Origin: a virus | Reading direction: 5' to 3' (one strand) | IMG/VR virus record: IMGVR_UViG_3300044635_000949 | Coordinates: 1-35,570 of that record | Length of the DNA stretch: 35,570 nt | Shown: piece by piece, positions 16,619-23,720 of the stretch | Layout: the number at the start of each line of letters is the position of its first letter | Numbering within the stretch: position 1 is the stretch's first letter | The notes under the pieces: model-generated | Told to the model about the DNA's origin: nothing | The model's database searches: none | Seen by the model: only the letters and a program-made list of their open reading frames with translations | Translations under genes and position numbers: made by a program

Positions 16619-17136
16619 TGAGCAAAAAGGTCGGTTTATTAGATCAGGACGAGAAAGAAGCTTTGGAGGGCGAGAAATACGCTCTTAATAAGTTTTTTAC
16701 CCCTGAGCAGGACGCCGACGGTAACTGGGTGCTTCCTTTAAACCAAATTCAAAACAATAAAAATATAAATTTCTGGTGGGTAAAATACCTGCCCCTCATA
16801 GATTACAAACCCAAACAAATGGACAAAAGTATTATTGTAGACGTCGCTGCTTTCTCAGGGCTATTTCTATTCACTGGAGCGGAGGTTGCAATCGAGTCAA
16901 CTATTTTCGAGATCATAAGTAAGTTTGGCGTCGTGGCGGTGCTATGGTTTTGGCTTAAGGAAATGAAGGAGCAAATGAAAGTCCAGTCAAAAGATTTTTA
17001 TCAGGAAACGGAAAAGCTCAGGCAGGAGCATAAAAACACGATGCACGAGTTTCAAGAAATCCACAAAGAGCACAAAGACCTATTGACGGAACAATTGAAA
17101 GCAAAAGACGAGATAATCAAGTCTTTAAAAAAATAA
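16618..17136 (+). CDS. Duplicated small domain fused to a holin-like membrane domain
   Basis: Residues 1-66 of the 172-aa product are paralogous to the whole upstream protein. Residues 68-172 form a different unit that starts at an in-frame Met (ATG 16819): two hydrophobic stretches (about 76-92 and 97-119, the second FEIISKFGVVAVLWFWL) and then a long charged coiled coil to the end. This topology resembles BhlA-type and other small holins. The protein may be a holin made as a fusion, or the holin may be started internally as a 105-aa protein. It is the last gene before the early region. Confidence 0.6.
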   Translation: MSKKVGLLDQDEKEALEGEKYALNKFFTPEQDADGNWVLPLNQIQNNKNINFWWVKYLPLIDYKPKQMDKSIIVDVAAFSGLFLFTGAEVAIESTIFEIISKFGVVAVLWFWLKEMKEQMKVQSKDFYQETEKLRQEHKNTMHEFQEIHKEHKDLLTEQLKAKDEIIKSLKK

Positions 17137-17214
17137 ATCGAGGGGGTAAAGGGACGCTTTTATCGCACTTTTGAGCTTTAGACAAAAAAAATATTCACAT
17201 CTTGAAAAAAAATA

Positions 17215-17262
17215 TTGTCAAAAGCTTTTTTATTCAAATAAGTAGTTCTATCTTTGTATCAA
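17215..17262 (+). promoter_or_regulatory. Promoter P2 (early region)
   Basis: The -7 box TATCTTTG is at 17249-17256 within the 23-base core (17240-17262) shared with P1 and P3. TTG at 17215-17217 lies 31 bases before it. A short palindrome AAAAGCTTTT at 17219-17228 lies between the two and could be an operator, though it is simple sequence. The 171-base gap from 17137 holds this promoter and the next leader; I see no hairpin terminator in it. Confidence 0.82.
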
Positions 17263-17291
17263 GTTACAAACAAAGCGAATTTTTTTACACT

Positions 17292-17310
17292 TTAAACCTT
17301 TATTATTATG
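17292..17310 (+). promoter_or_regulatory. Shared start leader, copy c (gene 17308)
   Basis: TTAAACCTT at 17292-17300 followed by TATTATTATG. It keeps 9 contiguous bases complementary to the candidate antisense RNA, with a gap before the start codon. Confidence 0.5.
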
Positions 17311-17607
17311 AAAACTTTAAAAATTTATCACAGACTTATTTGGGGATGCGCTTATACTCAAAACGAGGTCGCAACTGCAATTCTTAACTTATTTATTGCA
17401 TTGGCAGAAAATGACGAACAAAGCATTAGGTCAATTATTGAGCTTTATGAAATTACTCACACCGAATTATTGCAAATTCAGGAACTTACTGGAAAGGCAA
17501 TTAAAAAAGTAACTCCAAAATTAAAAAACGAGGACAGATATTCGCTCGAGAAAATAGATCGTATTATTGACGATGAAAATCAAATGTTTTACGATAGAGG
17601 TTATTAA
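17308..17607 (+). CDS. Unknown early protein (99 aa)
   Basis: The product is helical and soluble, with an acidic C-terminus (DEDRY-like and IIDDENQMF stretches). It is the first gene after P2; the shared leader fixes its ATG at 17308. Immediate-early position suggests host takeover or regulation, but no domain is recognised. A short 5-6 pair hairpin (17613-17618/17627-17632) follows without an adjacent T-run. Confidence 0.6.
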   Translation: MKTLKIYHRLIWGCAYTQNEVATAILNLFIALAENDEQSIRSIIELYEITHTELLQIQELTGKAIKKVTPKLKNEDRYSLEKIDRIIDDENQMFYDRGY

Positions 17608-17656
17608 CATAAATCGGGGAGCAGCATCCGATCAACTGCAATTTTTTAATTTTTTA

Positions 17657-17672
17657 AAACCTTATTTTTATG
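17657..17672 (+). promoter_or_regulatory. Shared start leader, copy d (gene 17670)
   Basis: AAACCTTATTTTTATG at 17657-17672 includes the start codon. It is identical to copy e at 23989-24004 and pairs with 19877-19891 over 15 bases with one bulged base. Confidence 0.62.
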
Positions 17673-18233
17673 AACTACAAACAAACTGAAAACATTGCAG
17701 AGCTCATCCTCGCAATGGTTAACTTTAACTTAGAGTTTCAGACTACTAAGCTCATTAAGGACGGCAAAAACGAGCATCTCAGAAACAAATATCTGACTTT
17801 GGATAATATCCTCAATACAGTTCGCCCGATCCTCACAAAGCACGGTTTAGTGATTGTGCAGGCATTGGCTGGCGATTATCTTGTTACAACAATATACCAC
17901 GTCTCAGGGCAATATATCCAGACTGATATGCCATTTCATCCAATGTCTGGAAATAAGGGCACTAATGCCCTGCAGGAACTCGGTGGAGGCATTACTTACG
18001 CCAAGCGCTATGCTATTAGTGCAATGCTGGGAATTTCAGTTGATGCTGACGACGATGGGCAAAGCTCTAAAATCAAGCCTCAGGAACTTAAAGCTAAGAA
18101 GAAAGTAAATACTATTGACGAGCTTCAAAAGTTGCTGGGATGGCTTATAAATAACCCAGAGAAGCAAGATACCTACTTAGATTTATTTGAGCTTACAAAG
18201 GAACAAAAACAATTCATCGAAAATAATCTATAA
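17670..18233 (+). CDS. ERF-family single-strand annealing protein
   Basis: The 187-aa product matches the ERF family of recombination proteins: YLTLDNILNTVRPILTKHGL at about residues 40-60, then a beta region, and the ALQELGGGITYAKRYAIS signature at about 105-122 with MLGISVDADDDGQ after it. ERF proteins anneal complementary single strands in recombination and in genome circularisation. The C-terminal 40 residues are a less conserved Lys-rich tail. It lies in the early operon with a DnaC-like loader and a RuvC-like nuclease, and the phage SSB is encoded apart at 30670. The shared leader fixes the start. Confidence 0.9.
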   Translation: MNYKQTENIAELILAMVNFNLEFQTTKLIKDGKNEHLRNKYLTLDNILNTVRPILTKHGLVIVQALAGDYLVTTIYHVSGQYIQTDMPFHPMSGNKGTNALQELGGGITYAKRYAISAMLGISVDADDDGQSSKIKPQELKAKKKVNTIDELQKLLGWLINNPEKQDTYLDLFELTKEQKQFIENNL

Positions 18234-18688
18234 TGAAATTCACTATCTTAAAAAATAATGATGCGGTGCATATCACCCTCGAAAAAATTACTAACCCAGC
18301 GCTTCCTGAAAGGGAGGCGTTGGAAGGTGTACGATCGCTTACTGTTATGCTTACAGATGAAGCCAGCGAGGCAGTAGGGGTATATTCGTCTGGAATGAAT
18401 GCAGGGCGTCCGAAGAAAGGCGAGGAGAAAGGGCACAACAAAAAAGAGCTTTGCGCTATGCTTTTGGCTGCTTACTGTAAAAATTGGCGGAGGTCGGCAC
18501 CTGACTGGCAGGCGAAGGAATTACAAGAGCTGAGGAAAATATGCGTCCAGTTATTGCCAGAAAGTAGGCGAAAAATTGGCAGTAATATCGGTAGGCTGAA
18601 ATTAACTAAACAGCTAATGGCTGCGGCTATCCTGCAGCGGGTTGTAATTACTCAGGATCTAAAAGATTTTTTTGAAAAAACACTTTAA
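18233..18688 (+). CDS. Unknown early protein (151 aa)
   Basis: The start overlaps the ERF stop by one base (TAATG), so the two are co-translated. The product has a short beta-rich N-terminus, a basic linker (GRPKKGEEKGHNKKEL) at about residues 59-74 and a helical, Arg-rich C-terminus (LPESRRKIGSNIGRLKL). The charge pattern would fit nucleic-acid binding, and the location next to ERF suggests recombination or replication. I do not recognise the family. Confidence 0.6.
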   Translation: MKFTILKNNDAVHITLEKITNPALPEREALEGVRSLTVMLTDEASEAVGVYSSGMNAGRPKKGEEKGHNKKELCAMLLAAYCKNWRRSAPDWQAKELQELRKICVQLLPESRRKIGSNIGRLKLTKQLMAAAILQRVVITQDLKDFFEKTL

Positions 18689-18700
18689 ACAATTAACAAA

Positions 18701-18925
18701 ATGAAAAAAGTATTTGAGCAAATTGAAGAAGCAGAAAAGGAAATGTTTAACAGCGCTAAAAAATTTTGTGATTTATTTAATAATGATAAACATTTTTTAA
18801 TTGAAGATTTTTTAGAACAAAATAAAAATATACTATTAATAAAATATGAAGATGGGCAATATATTCCAGATAAAATTTTAATAAAAAGCGCTATTTATAA
18901 ATTAATTGAAGAAAAAAAATTATAA
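18701..18925 (+). CDS. AT-rich small protein, unknown
   Basis: The 74-aa product is acidic, helical, and made almost only of AT-rich codons (AAA, GAA, ATA, TTT), more than its upstream neighbours. It is followed at once by four 11-base tandem repeats. The codon shift starts here and continues through the next gene, which suggests that 18.70-19.81 kb came in as one piece. No domain recognised. Confidence 0.6.
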   Translation: MKKVFEQIEEAEKEMFNSAKKFCDLFNNDKHFLIEDFLEQNKNILLIKYEDGQYIPDKILIKSAIYKLIEEKKL

Positions 18926-18969
18926 TTTTTAATCACTTTTTAATCACTTTTTAATCACTTTTTAATCAC
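18926..18969. repeat. Four perfect 11-base tandem repeats before gene 18978
   Basis: TTTTTAATCAC occurs four times in a row (18926-18936, 18937-18947, 18948-18958, 18959-18969) and ends nine bases before the ATG at 18978. The same unit occurs singly just before gene 24002 (about 23975-23986) and near 25796-25806. The 11-base period is close to one DNA turn. It may be an expanded leader element, a protein-binding array or a slippage product. Confidence 0.92.
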
Positions 18970-18977
18970 TTATTTTT

Positions 18978-19811
18978 ATGTTAGAATTTAAAAAAGAATT
19001 AATCACTCCTTCAAGAGCGAAGGAATTACTCGAAGCTAATATTACGAATAGAAGCGTAAAAGGTCCAGTTGTTGCAAGGTATGTTAAAGACATTTTAGCA
19101 GGGCGATGGAAGGAAGACACTGGAGAGCTTATTAAAATTTCAAAATCTGGTATTGTTCTCGATGGGCAACACAGATTACACGCTATTATTAGAGCGAATA
19201 AGCCTCTTTTTTTGCATATTGGCTATAATATAAATGACGAAGTTTTTGATGTTTTAGATACGGGATCTGCAAGGTCTGCAAATGATGCGTTTAAGATTTC
19301 TGGAATAAAAAACGGCTTAAAAATATCATCAATTTTAAATTATTATAACAAGTTAAAATATCAAAACTCTGGAAGTCAGCTATACCAAAAAGCAACAAAT
19401 TCAGAATTATTAAATCAGTATTATGAAAATCCTATATTTTGGGATAATATTTCCTTAAAATCTATGGTTTATTACACTACATTTAAACCTATTCCAGTTG
19501 CTATGTTTGGAGGATATTATGCTTATTTTTATAAAATAAACCCAGATTTGGCAAATAAATTTATAGAGCAACTTTCAACTGGTTTGAATATTGAAAATAA
19601 TGTAATTGCGCTATTAAGAAATAAATTTATTGATAATAGTGTTTCTATTAGAAAGATGTCAGCTTCCTATAAAGATGCTTATATCATTAAGGCTTGGAAC
19701 TTTTTTATTTTAAATGTAACTCCAAAAGTTTTGAAATATGATAGCGAAAGAGAGCCATTTCCAGAAATTGCATTGCCAAAAAAAATAACTGAGCAAAAGG
19801 TACTTTTATAA
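18978..19811 (+). CDS. DGQHR-motif (ParB-fold-like) phage protein
   Basis: The 277-aa product has IVLDGQHRLHAIIRA at about residues 58-72, the DGQHR motif of ParB/sulfiredoxin-like phage and DND-type proteins, preceded by AGRWKEDTGELIKIS. The rest is helical and unknown. ParB-fold proteins can bind DNA or nucleotides; the exact role here is not clear. Codon use is AT-rich compared with the ERF and helicase-loader genes. The tandem repeat array lies directly upstream. A second ParB-like gene is at 26872. Confidence 0.72.
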   Translation: MLEFKKELITPSRAKELLEANITNRSVKGPVVARYVKDILAGRWKEDTGELIKISKSGIVLDGQHRLHAIIRANKPLFLHIGYNINDEVFDVLDTGSARSANDAFKISGIKNGLKISSILNYYNKLKYQNSGSQLYQKATNSELLNQYYENPIFWDNISLKSMVYYTTFKPIPVAMFGGYYAYFYKINPDLANKFIEQLSTGLNIENNVIALLRNKFIDNSVSIRKMSASYKDAYIIKAWNFFILNVTPKVLKYDSEREPFPEIALPKKITEQKVLL

Positions 19812-19822
19812 AAAATTATTTC

Positions 19823-19830
19823 TATATTTG
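19823..19830 (+). promoter_or_regulatory. -7 box TATATTTG before the 19.85 kb RNA
   Basis: TATATTTG fits the Bacteroidota -7 consensus; transcription would begin near 19837, just before the first RNA stem. No good TTG is visible at the right distance upstream, so the promoter is tentative. Confidence 0.45.
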
Positions 19831-19836
19831 CGTATA

Positions 19837-19948
19837 GAATTTACGTTTGAGTAGCAGCGAACCTAAATTCGACAGTCATAAAATAAGGTTTAACCCGATT
19901 TAATCAAAGGCAACTGCTACTGCTGGAGATTATCTCGGGTTTTTTTTG
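19837..19948 (+). ncRNA. Candidate structured antisense RNA upstream of the replication gene
   Basis: The 153-base gap before gene 19965 has no credible ORF on the + strand but contains ordered structure. Stem A pairs 19850-19857 with 19914-19921 (8 pairs). Inside it AACCT at 19860-19864 can pair with AGGTT at 19886-19890. Stem B pairs 19892-19898 with 19935-19941 (7 pairs) and crosses stem A, so a pseudoknot is possible; it is followed by eight T. Bases 19876-19893 are complementary to the shared start leaders, including AUG. It could be a trans-acting antisense RNA, a cis attenuator of the replication gene, or both. Confidence 0.5.
19892..19948 (+). terminator. Long-loop terminator-like stem B
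   Basis: AACCCGA (19892-19898) pairs with TCGGGTT (19935-19941), followed by T-rich 19940-19947. The 36-base loop is long for an intrinsic terminator and contains the 3' half of stem A, so termination may depend on which stems form. Confidence 0.5.
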
Positions 19949-19964
19949 TTTTTAACATATCAAA

Positions 19965-20957
19965 ATGAATGTATTAAAAATGATAGGCTCAACTGCTTTC
20001 CTTATGGCAAACAAGGAAATTATAAGATTGACGGACATTGAAACTGCAATTTTATATTCAGATCTCGCAGGCGCTCAGGATTACTGGAGCGAAAAAAACG
20101 AAATTCAAGACGGCTATTTTTATAGAACTCAAAACGAGATTGAGCTTAATACAACTCTTTCTGCAAAGGTTCAATTAAGATGTTTGCGACTACTGGAGGA
20201 CAAAGGATTGATTAAAACTAAGCTTAAAGGATTGCCAGCTAAGAAATATTTTTGCATTGATAACGAATGTATCTATAGACTTTCTCAGGTTCTACAAAAG
20301 GGAGAAACTTGTATAGCTGAAAAGGATAATCAAGTTAATCAAAAAAGTACAAACAAGTCTGGCGAAAATGTAGAAACAAGTTTAGAGATTTTGGACAATC
20401 AAGTTTCTACAAAAGTGCTAATAAATAATAATAGAGTTAATAATAATAAAGAAGTAATAATAGATTATAATAATAAAGAGAAAAGCGATTTTTCTTTTTC
20501 TGAAAATACCGAACAACTTATTTCCTTAAATGATAAAAAAGAACTCGAAAAGGTAAATAGTGCGAATTTCGTAAATGACAAACAAAGCGAGCCAGCTGAA
20601 AGCGCAAAGTATTTTTTTGAGGTTACTCAGGTTTTGGCATTACTTACAGATCGCAGCGGAGTTAAATTTGTAATTCCAAAGACAAGATTAGGAATAGAAA
20701 AATACGAACCTTACAAGCTAATTAAAGAGCGAATATCGGACGGAGCAAAAGTTGAGGATATAATTGCAATTGTCGAAATGAAAAATAAAGAATGGCAAGG
20801 AACTGAAATTTATAAAAACTTTGTACCCTCAACTCTTTTTAGAAAATCAAACTTTGAAAAATACCTGCAGCAACTACAGATAAAACACAAAACAAACACA
20901 AACACAAATCCAGATAATGGCTACACGCCAAAACCTCTAACTTACAAAATTTTCTAA
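19965..20957 (+). CDS. Replication initiator, DnaD/replisome-organiser-like
   Basis: The 330-aa product has an N-terminal winged-helix part (about residues 15-100: IRLTDIETAILYSDL, TTLSAKVQLRCLRLLEDKGL), a long polar Asn/Lys linker (about 105-215) and a C-terminal domain with VEMKNKEWQG and YKNFVPSTLFRKSNFEKYL. That C-terminal pattern is that of the Phg_2220_C family of phage replisome organisers. The wHTH part would bind origin DNA and the C-terminal part would help load helicase. It lies directly upstream of the DnaC-like gene, as in many siphoviruses, and behind a structured leader. Confidence 0.82.
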   Translation: MNVLKMIGSTAFLMANKEIIRLTDIETAILYSDLAGAQDYWSEKNEIQDGYFYRTQNEIELNTTLSAKVQLRCLRLLEDKGLIKTKLKGLPAKKYFCIDNECIYRLSQVLQKGETCIAEKDNQVNQKSTNKSGENVETSLEILDNQVSTKVLINNNRVNNNKEVIIDYNNKEKSDFSFSENTEQLISLNDKKELEKVNSANFVNDKQSEPAESAKYFFEVTQVLALLTDRSGVKFVIPKTRLGIEKYEPYKLIKERISDGAKVEDIIAIVEMKNKEWQGTEIYKNFVPSTLFRKSNFEKYLQQLQIKHKTNTNTNPDNGYTPKPLTYKIF

Positions 20958-20959
20958 TT

Positions 20960-21832
20960 ATGAACGATCAAGATTATAACAAAAAAGTTTACGAGAAATT
21001 TGTCGAGGAGCAAAGAGCAAAAGGACTCTGGACCGACAGAGAAAACCACTTCGAAGAGCTACAAAAGCAACTGGCTGAGGCTATGAGCGGGAGAGCAAAA
21101 ACAATCCAGACTCTGCAGGAAGCTAAGGACAAAAGGAATAGTTATAAATTAACTGAGGAGCAGCAGGAAAGAAACAGAAAATATTTACAGTACGTCAAAA
21201 CAACTGATAAGCCAAAACCAACTCAGCCAGTATTTATAAAAAAGAGCTTTGAGGATGCCAGAAAGGAAATATCAAAGATACTAAGGACAAAGCTCGAAAG
21301 AATTGATAAGGAGCTAATGTTGAGCGATAAGGACAAAGACATATATCGAAACCTAACAAACTACTTCATAAAGGACGAAAACAGCCAATATAGCATAAAA
21401 AAAGGAATTTGCTTATTTGGGGACGTTGGAACTGGCAAAAGCCTCACGATGCAAGTTTTTAGCGAGTTTACTCAGGATAACACAAACAAGTTTAAAGTTC
21501 ACGATATGAAAGAAATTGCTCGAGCAGTACAACAGCACGGAGTCGAGGTGCTTTCGGAATATACTCGAGGCTCCTGCTGCTATGACGATGTAGGCTTCGA
21601 AGACAAGGCTAACCACTACGGTAACAAAATTTGTATTTTTACTGAGCTTGTCAATATTTTGTACGAAAGATTTTTAAAAAGCGGAAAAGTTTTCCATATT
21701 ACAACAAATCTCGGATTTTCTCAAAACTTTGGCTTCGGTACTTTTGCAGAAAGATATGATCGCAGGGTAGTGGATAGGCTCAGGGAAATGTTAAATATTA
21801 TTGAATTAAATGGACAATCAAAAAGAGAATAA
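20960..21832 (+). CDS. DnaC-like AAA+ helicase loader
   Basis: The 290-aa product has a coiled-coil N-terminus (to about residue 130) and a RecA/AAA+ core with Walker A GDVGTGKS at 154-161 and Walker B CCYDDVG at 206-212. The final part has HITTNLGFSQNFGFGTFAERYDRRVVDRL with sensor-like and Arg-finger-like residues. DnaC-type proteins load the replicative helicase; since no phage helicase gene is seen, it probably recruits host DnaB. It follows the initiator gene by two bases. Confidence 0.9.
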   Translation: MNDQDYNKKVYEKFVEEQRAKGLWTDRENHFEELQKQLAEAMSGRAKTIQTLQEAKDKRNSYKLTEEQQERNRKYLQYVKTTDKPKPTQPVFIKKSFEDARKEISKILRTKLERIDKELMLSDKDKDIYRNLTNYFIKDENSQYSIKKGICLFGDVGTGKSLTMQVFSEFTQDNTNKFKVHDMKEIARAVQQHGVEVLSEYTRGSCCYDDVGFEDKANHYGNKICIFTELVNILYERFLKSGKVFHITTNLGFSQNFGFGTFAERYDRRVVDRLREMLNIIELNGQSKRE

Positions 21833-21838
21833 AACACT

Positions 21839-22177
21839 ATGAACAACTACAAAGCGATGAATGCTTATCTGCTCGTTACCTCCTTAAACCTGACTTTGTT
21901 TTCGATTGCGGAATTGGAGCCAGGAAAGATGAAACAAGCGCAAAAAATGAGATTTTTAAACCTGCGAAACGCTGCAAAAAACTTTCTGGAGCAAATGCCA
22001 AACTCGAAAGAGGACAAAGAGTTTTTAAATGATCAGAGCTTCGACAGCGTTGGTTTAATAGTGGAGCTGGTCGCAATGGTTTCTCAGGTGCACCCAGAGC
22101 AACACGAGTGGATTACTCAGGAAGTCAAAAAATTAGTCTTTCAATCAGTAAACAGACAAAACGGAGCAGTAATATGA
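21839..22177 (+). CDS. Unknown early protein (112 aa)
   Basis: The helical soluble product starts with YKAMNAYLLVTSLNLTLF and ends with a helix containing WITQEVKKLVFQ. It follows the helicase-loader gene by six bases and overlaps the next gene with ATGA. No domain recognised; part of the replication operon by position. Confidence 0.6.
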   Translation: MNNYKAMNAYLLVTSLNLTLFSIAELEPGKMKQAQKMRFLNLRNAAKNFLEQMPNSKEDKEFLNDQSFDSVGLIVELVAMVSQVHPEQHEWITQEVKKLVFQSVNRQNGAVI

Positions 22178-22389
22178 TCGCAAATATTTATAACCTGACT
22201 GGGCTCACAAACGACCAACTTTATGAGCATAATTTGCACGCTGGCAAGTTTATTAAAGATCTAACTGTCCAGAACCTGCACGACCTTTTTTTTCTGCTCA
22301 GGCTCGAAATAACTGGAGAGCCAACTGCAGCGGAAACAATAAAATTCTTAACACAAAAAGCGATTGAGTACAATATTCAAATTTACTGA
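22174..22389 (+). CDS. Unknown small early protein (71 aa)
   Basis: I use ATG 22174, which overlaps the upstream stop as ATGA, instead of an in-frame ATG at 22108 inside the upstream gene. The product is helical, with GLTNDQLYEHNLHAGKFIKD and a FFLLRLEI helix. Function unknown. Confidence 0.58.
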   Translation: MIANIYNLTGLTNDQLYEHNLHAGKFIKDLTVQNLHDLFFLLRLEITGEPTAAETIKFLTQKAIEYNIQIY

Positions 22390-22391
22390 TT

Positions 22392-22514
22392 ATGCCAAAA
22401 AAAAGCAATAAGCTAAAATTTATTTACACTGGAGGCTTCACAAAAGGAAACATCTATATTTCGCCAGAGGACATTCTAAAATACTTTAAAAAATATAACA
22501 TTCAAATAAGATGA
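22392..22514 (+). CDS. Very small protein (40 aa) bridging two genes
   Basis: An ATG two bases after the previous stop opens a 40-codon frame that ends in an ATGA overlap with the lipoprotein gene. The product is basic (MPKKSNKLKF start, YFKKYNIQIR end) with a central GGFTKGNIYISPED. Perfect fit between two genes and the overlap support translation. Function unknown. Confidence 0.6.
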   Translation: MPKKSNKLKFIYTGGFTKGNIYISPEDILKYFKKYNIQIR

Positions 22515-22972
22515 AACAACTAATCGGATTTACAATATTAGCGGTCTGTCTTTTCGGCTGCATCCAGACAAAGCAAAAGCCAGAGGTACAAGTCAAAGTT
22601 ATTGAGCGGATAGTTTATCGAGACACCTGCGACAGCGAGTTCATTCGCAAAATTGGACAAATTGAGTCCAATAATACAGACAGCGTGGTCGAGGTAAACG
22701 GCAGCGGAAAAGGGCGCTACCAAATTTATAATATTTGCGTCAAAGGATCAGGAATGACAGACCTACTTGGTTACTCACATAATGATATGTTTAACACTGA
22801 AAAATCAAAGCACGTTTTCTGGGCTACAATGGGCATTTTCTGCCATACCTTTGCACAAAAGCACGGTAGGCGCCCGACATACGAGGAACTGGCTCGAATG
22901 TGGTGCGGAGGCTCAGAGGGCTATAAATCAAATGCTACATTAAACTACCTAAACAAATATAAAAAGCTATGA
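22511..22972 (+). CDS. Lipoprotein with lytic-transglycosylase-like domain
   Basis: The N-terminus is a lipoprotein signal (MKQLIGFTILAVCLFGC, lipobox LFGC with Cys17), so the protein should be lipid-anchored. The rest resembles SLT/lysozyme-like transglycosylases: IGQIESNN with the likely catalytic Glu, GKGRYQIYN, and TYEELARMWCGGSEGY followed by TLNYLNKYKKL. Presence in the early operon, not beside the late lysis genes, is odd; it may act in superinfection exclusion or in wall remodelling, or in lysis. It is the second of three wall-active genes in this phage. Confidence 0.7.
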   Translation: MKQLIGFTILAVCLFGCIQTKQKPEVQVKVIERIVYRDTCDSEFIRKIGQIESNNTDSVVEVNGSGKGRYQIYNICVKGSGMTDLLGYSHNDMFNTEKSKHVFWATMGIFCHTFAQKHGRRPTYEELARMWCGGSEGYKSNATLNYLNKYKKL

Positions 22973-23172
22973 TAAAAGCAATCGTTATTTTGGAAGGTTC
23001 AAAGCAGCCTTATATCGCAATCGGTCGCCACTTTGGAGGCATAAATCTGGAAGGCATACAATATATTTACCACCCTGCGAGGGATGCCTTCATTCGCAAA
23101 GATTGGGTAAAAAAAATGAAGGGCAAAACGTGGGAACAATTTTTAGAAGAAGTCAAAGCCAGCGAGCAATGA
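22969..23172 (+). CDS. Unknown small protein (67 aa)
   Basis: The gene overlaps its neighbours with ATGA on both sides. The product contains YIAIGRHFGGINLEGIQYIY and a C-terminal helix (TWEQFLEEVKASEQ). It may form a small alpha/beta fold. Function unknown; it lies directly before the RuvC-like gene. Confidence 0.6.
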   Translation: MIKAIVILEGSKQPYIAIGRHFGGINLEGIQYIYHPARDAFIRKDWVKKMKGKTWEQFLEEVKASEQ

Positions 23173-23687
23173 TTATTTACGTCGGAGTTGATCCTGCATT
23201 CAGGGAGAACGGTTTTTACGTTTGCGTAATAAATGACAATATCGCAGACTTTCAGAAAATGAAAACCTTTATTGACTTTGTTCAATTTATCGATAAGATC
23301 GCAGACAATAACATTGAGGCTTTTATCTGTATTGAGAACAGCAACGAAACAAATCATACCTTCATAAGCCCGAAAGTAAGATCCGCCAGCGGCAGGGAAA
23401 AAATTAGTCGGGACGTGGGCAAAAATCAGGCAGTTTCTCAAATGTCGGTCGATTATGCAAAATATAGGCTCAGCATTGGGGTTTACTCAGTCAGTCCAGC
23501 GGATAAGGGTATGAAGTGGAGCGATTTTATCACAAAGGCAGAAGCCAGAAATCACGGTCTTGAGCTTTTAAATTACAAAGGTCTGAAATCTGAGCAGGAC
23601 AAAAGGGACGCTTTTAAACTGGCATTGAGGGCAAAATTTGAGTATTTTAAGGCAAAAAGTGCGGAAAAAGCACGAAAAAAGCCCTAA
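23169..23687 (+). CDS. RuvC-like Holliday junction resolvase
   Basis: I take ATG 23169 (ATGA overlap); the fold then starts at once with MIIYVGVDPAFRENGF. Acidic residues fit the RuvC/RNase H fold: Asp8 in GVDPA, Glu56 in FICIENSNE, and Asp144/Asp147 in EQDKRDAFKLAL. Such enzymes cut four-way junctions and branched replication intermediates before packaging. Length of 172 aa matches RuvC. It works logically with the ERF recombinase of the same operon. It is the last gene before promoter P3. Confidence 0.82.
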   Translation: MIIYVGVDPAFRENGFYVCVINDNIADFQKMKTFIDFVQFIDKIADNNIEAFICIENSNETNHTFISPKVRSASGREKISRDVGKNQAVSQMSVDYAKYRLSIGVYSVSPADKGMKWSDFITKAEARNHGLELLNYKGLKSEQDKRDAFKLALRAKFEYFKAKSAEKARKKP

Positions 23688-23720
23688 ACAGAAAAAAAAA
23701 TCACATTTTTTAAAAATATT

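Noticed and set aside
17219-17228. AAAAGCTTTT palindrome at P2 as an operator
   Set aside because: It is simple A/T sequence, is not kept at P1 or P3, and no repressor gene is visible.
17202-17387. 61-aa ORF across promoter P2
   Set aside because: It runs through the promoter and overlaps gene 17308 in another frame; it shows no protein-like pattern.
17613-17632. Hairpin ATCGGG/TCCGAT after gene 17308 as a terminator
   Set aside because: Only six pairs with one G-U and no T-run directly after it; genes continue downstream with no new promoter.
19838-19879. 12-codon reverse-strand micro-ORF behind an inverted shared leader
   Set aside because: Too short to support as a gene and no -7 box on that strand was found; kept as the alternative explanation for the antisense match.
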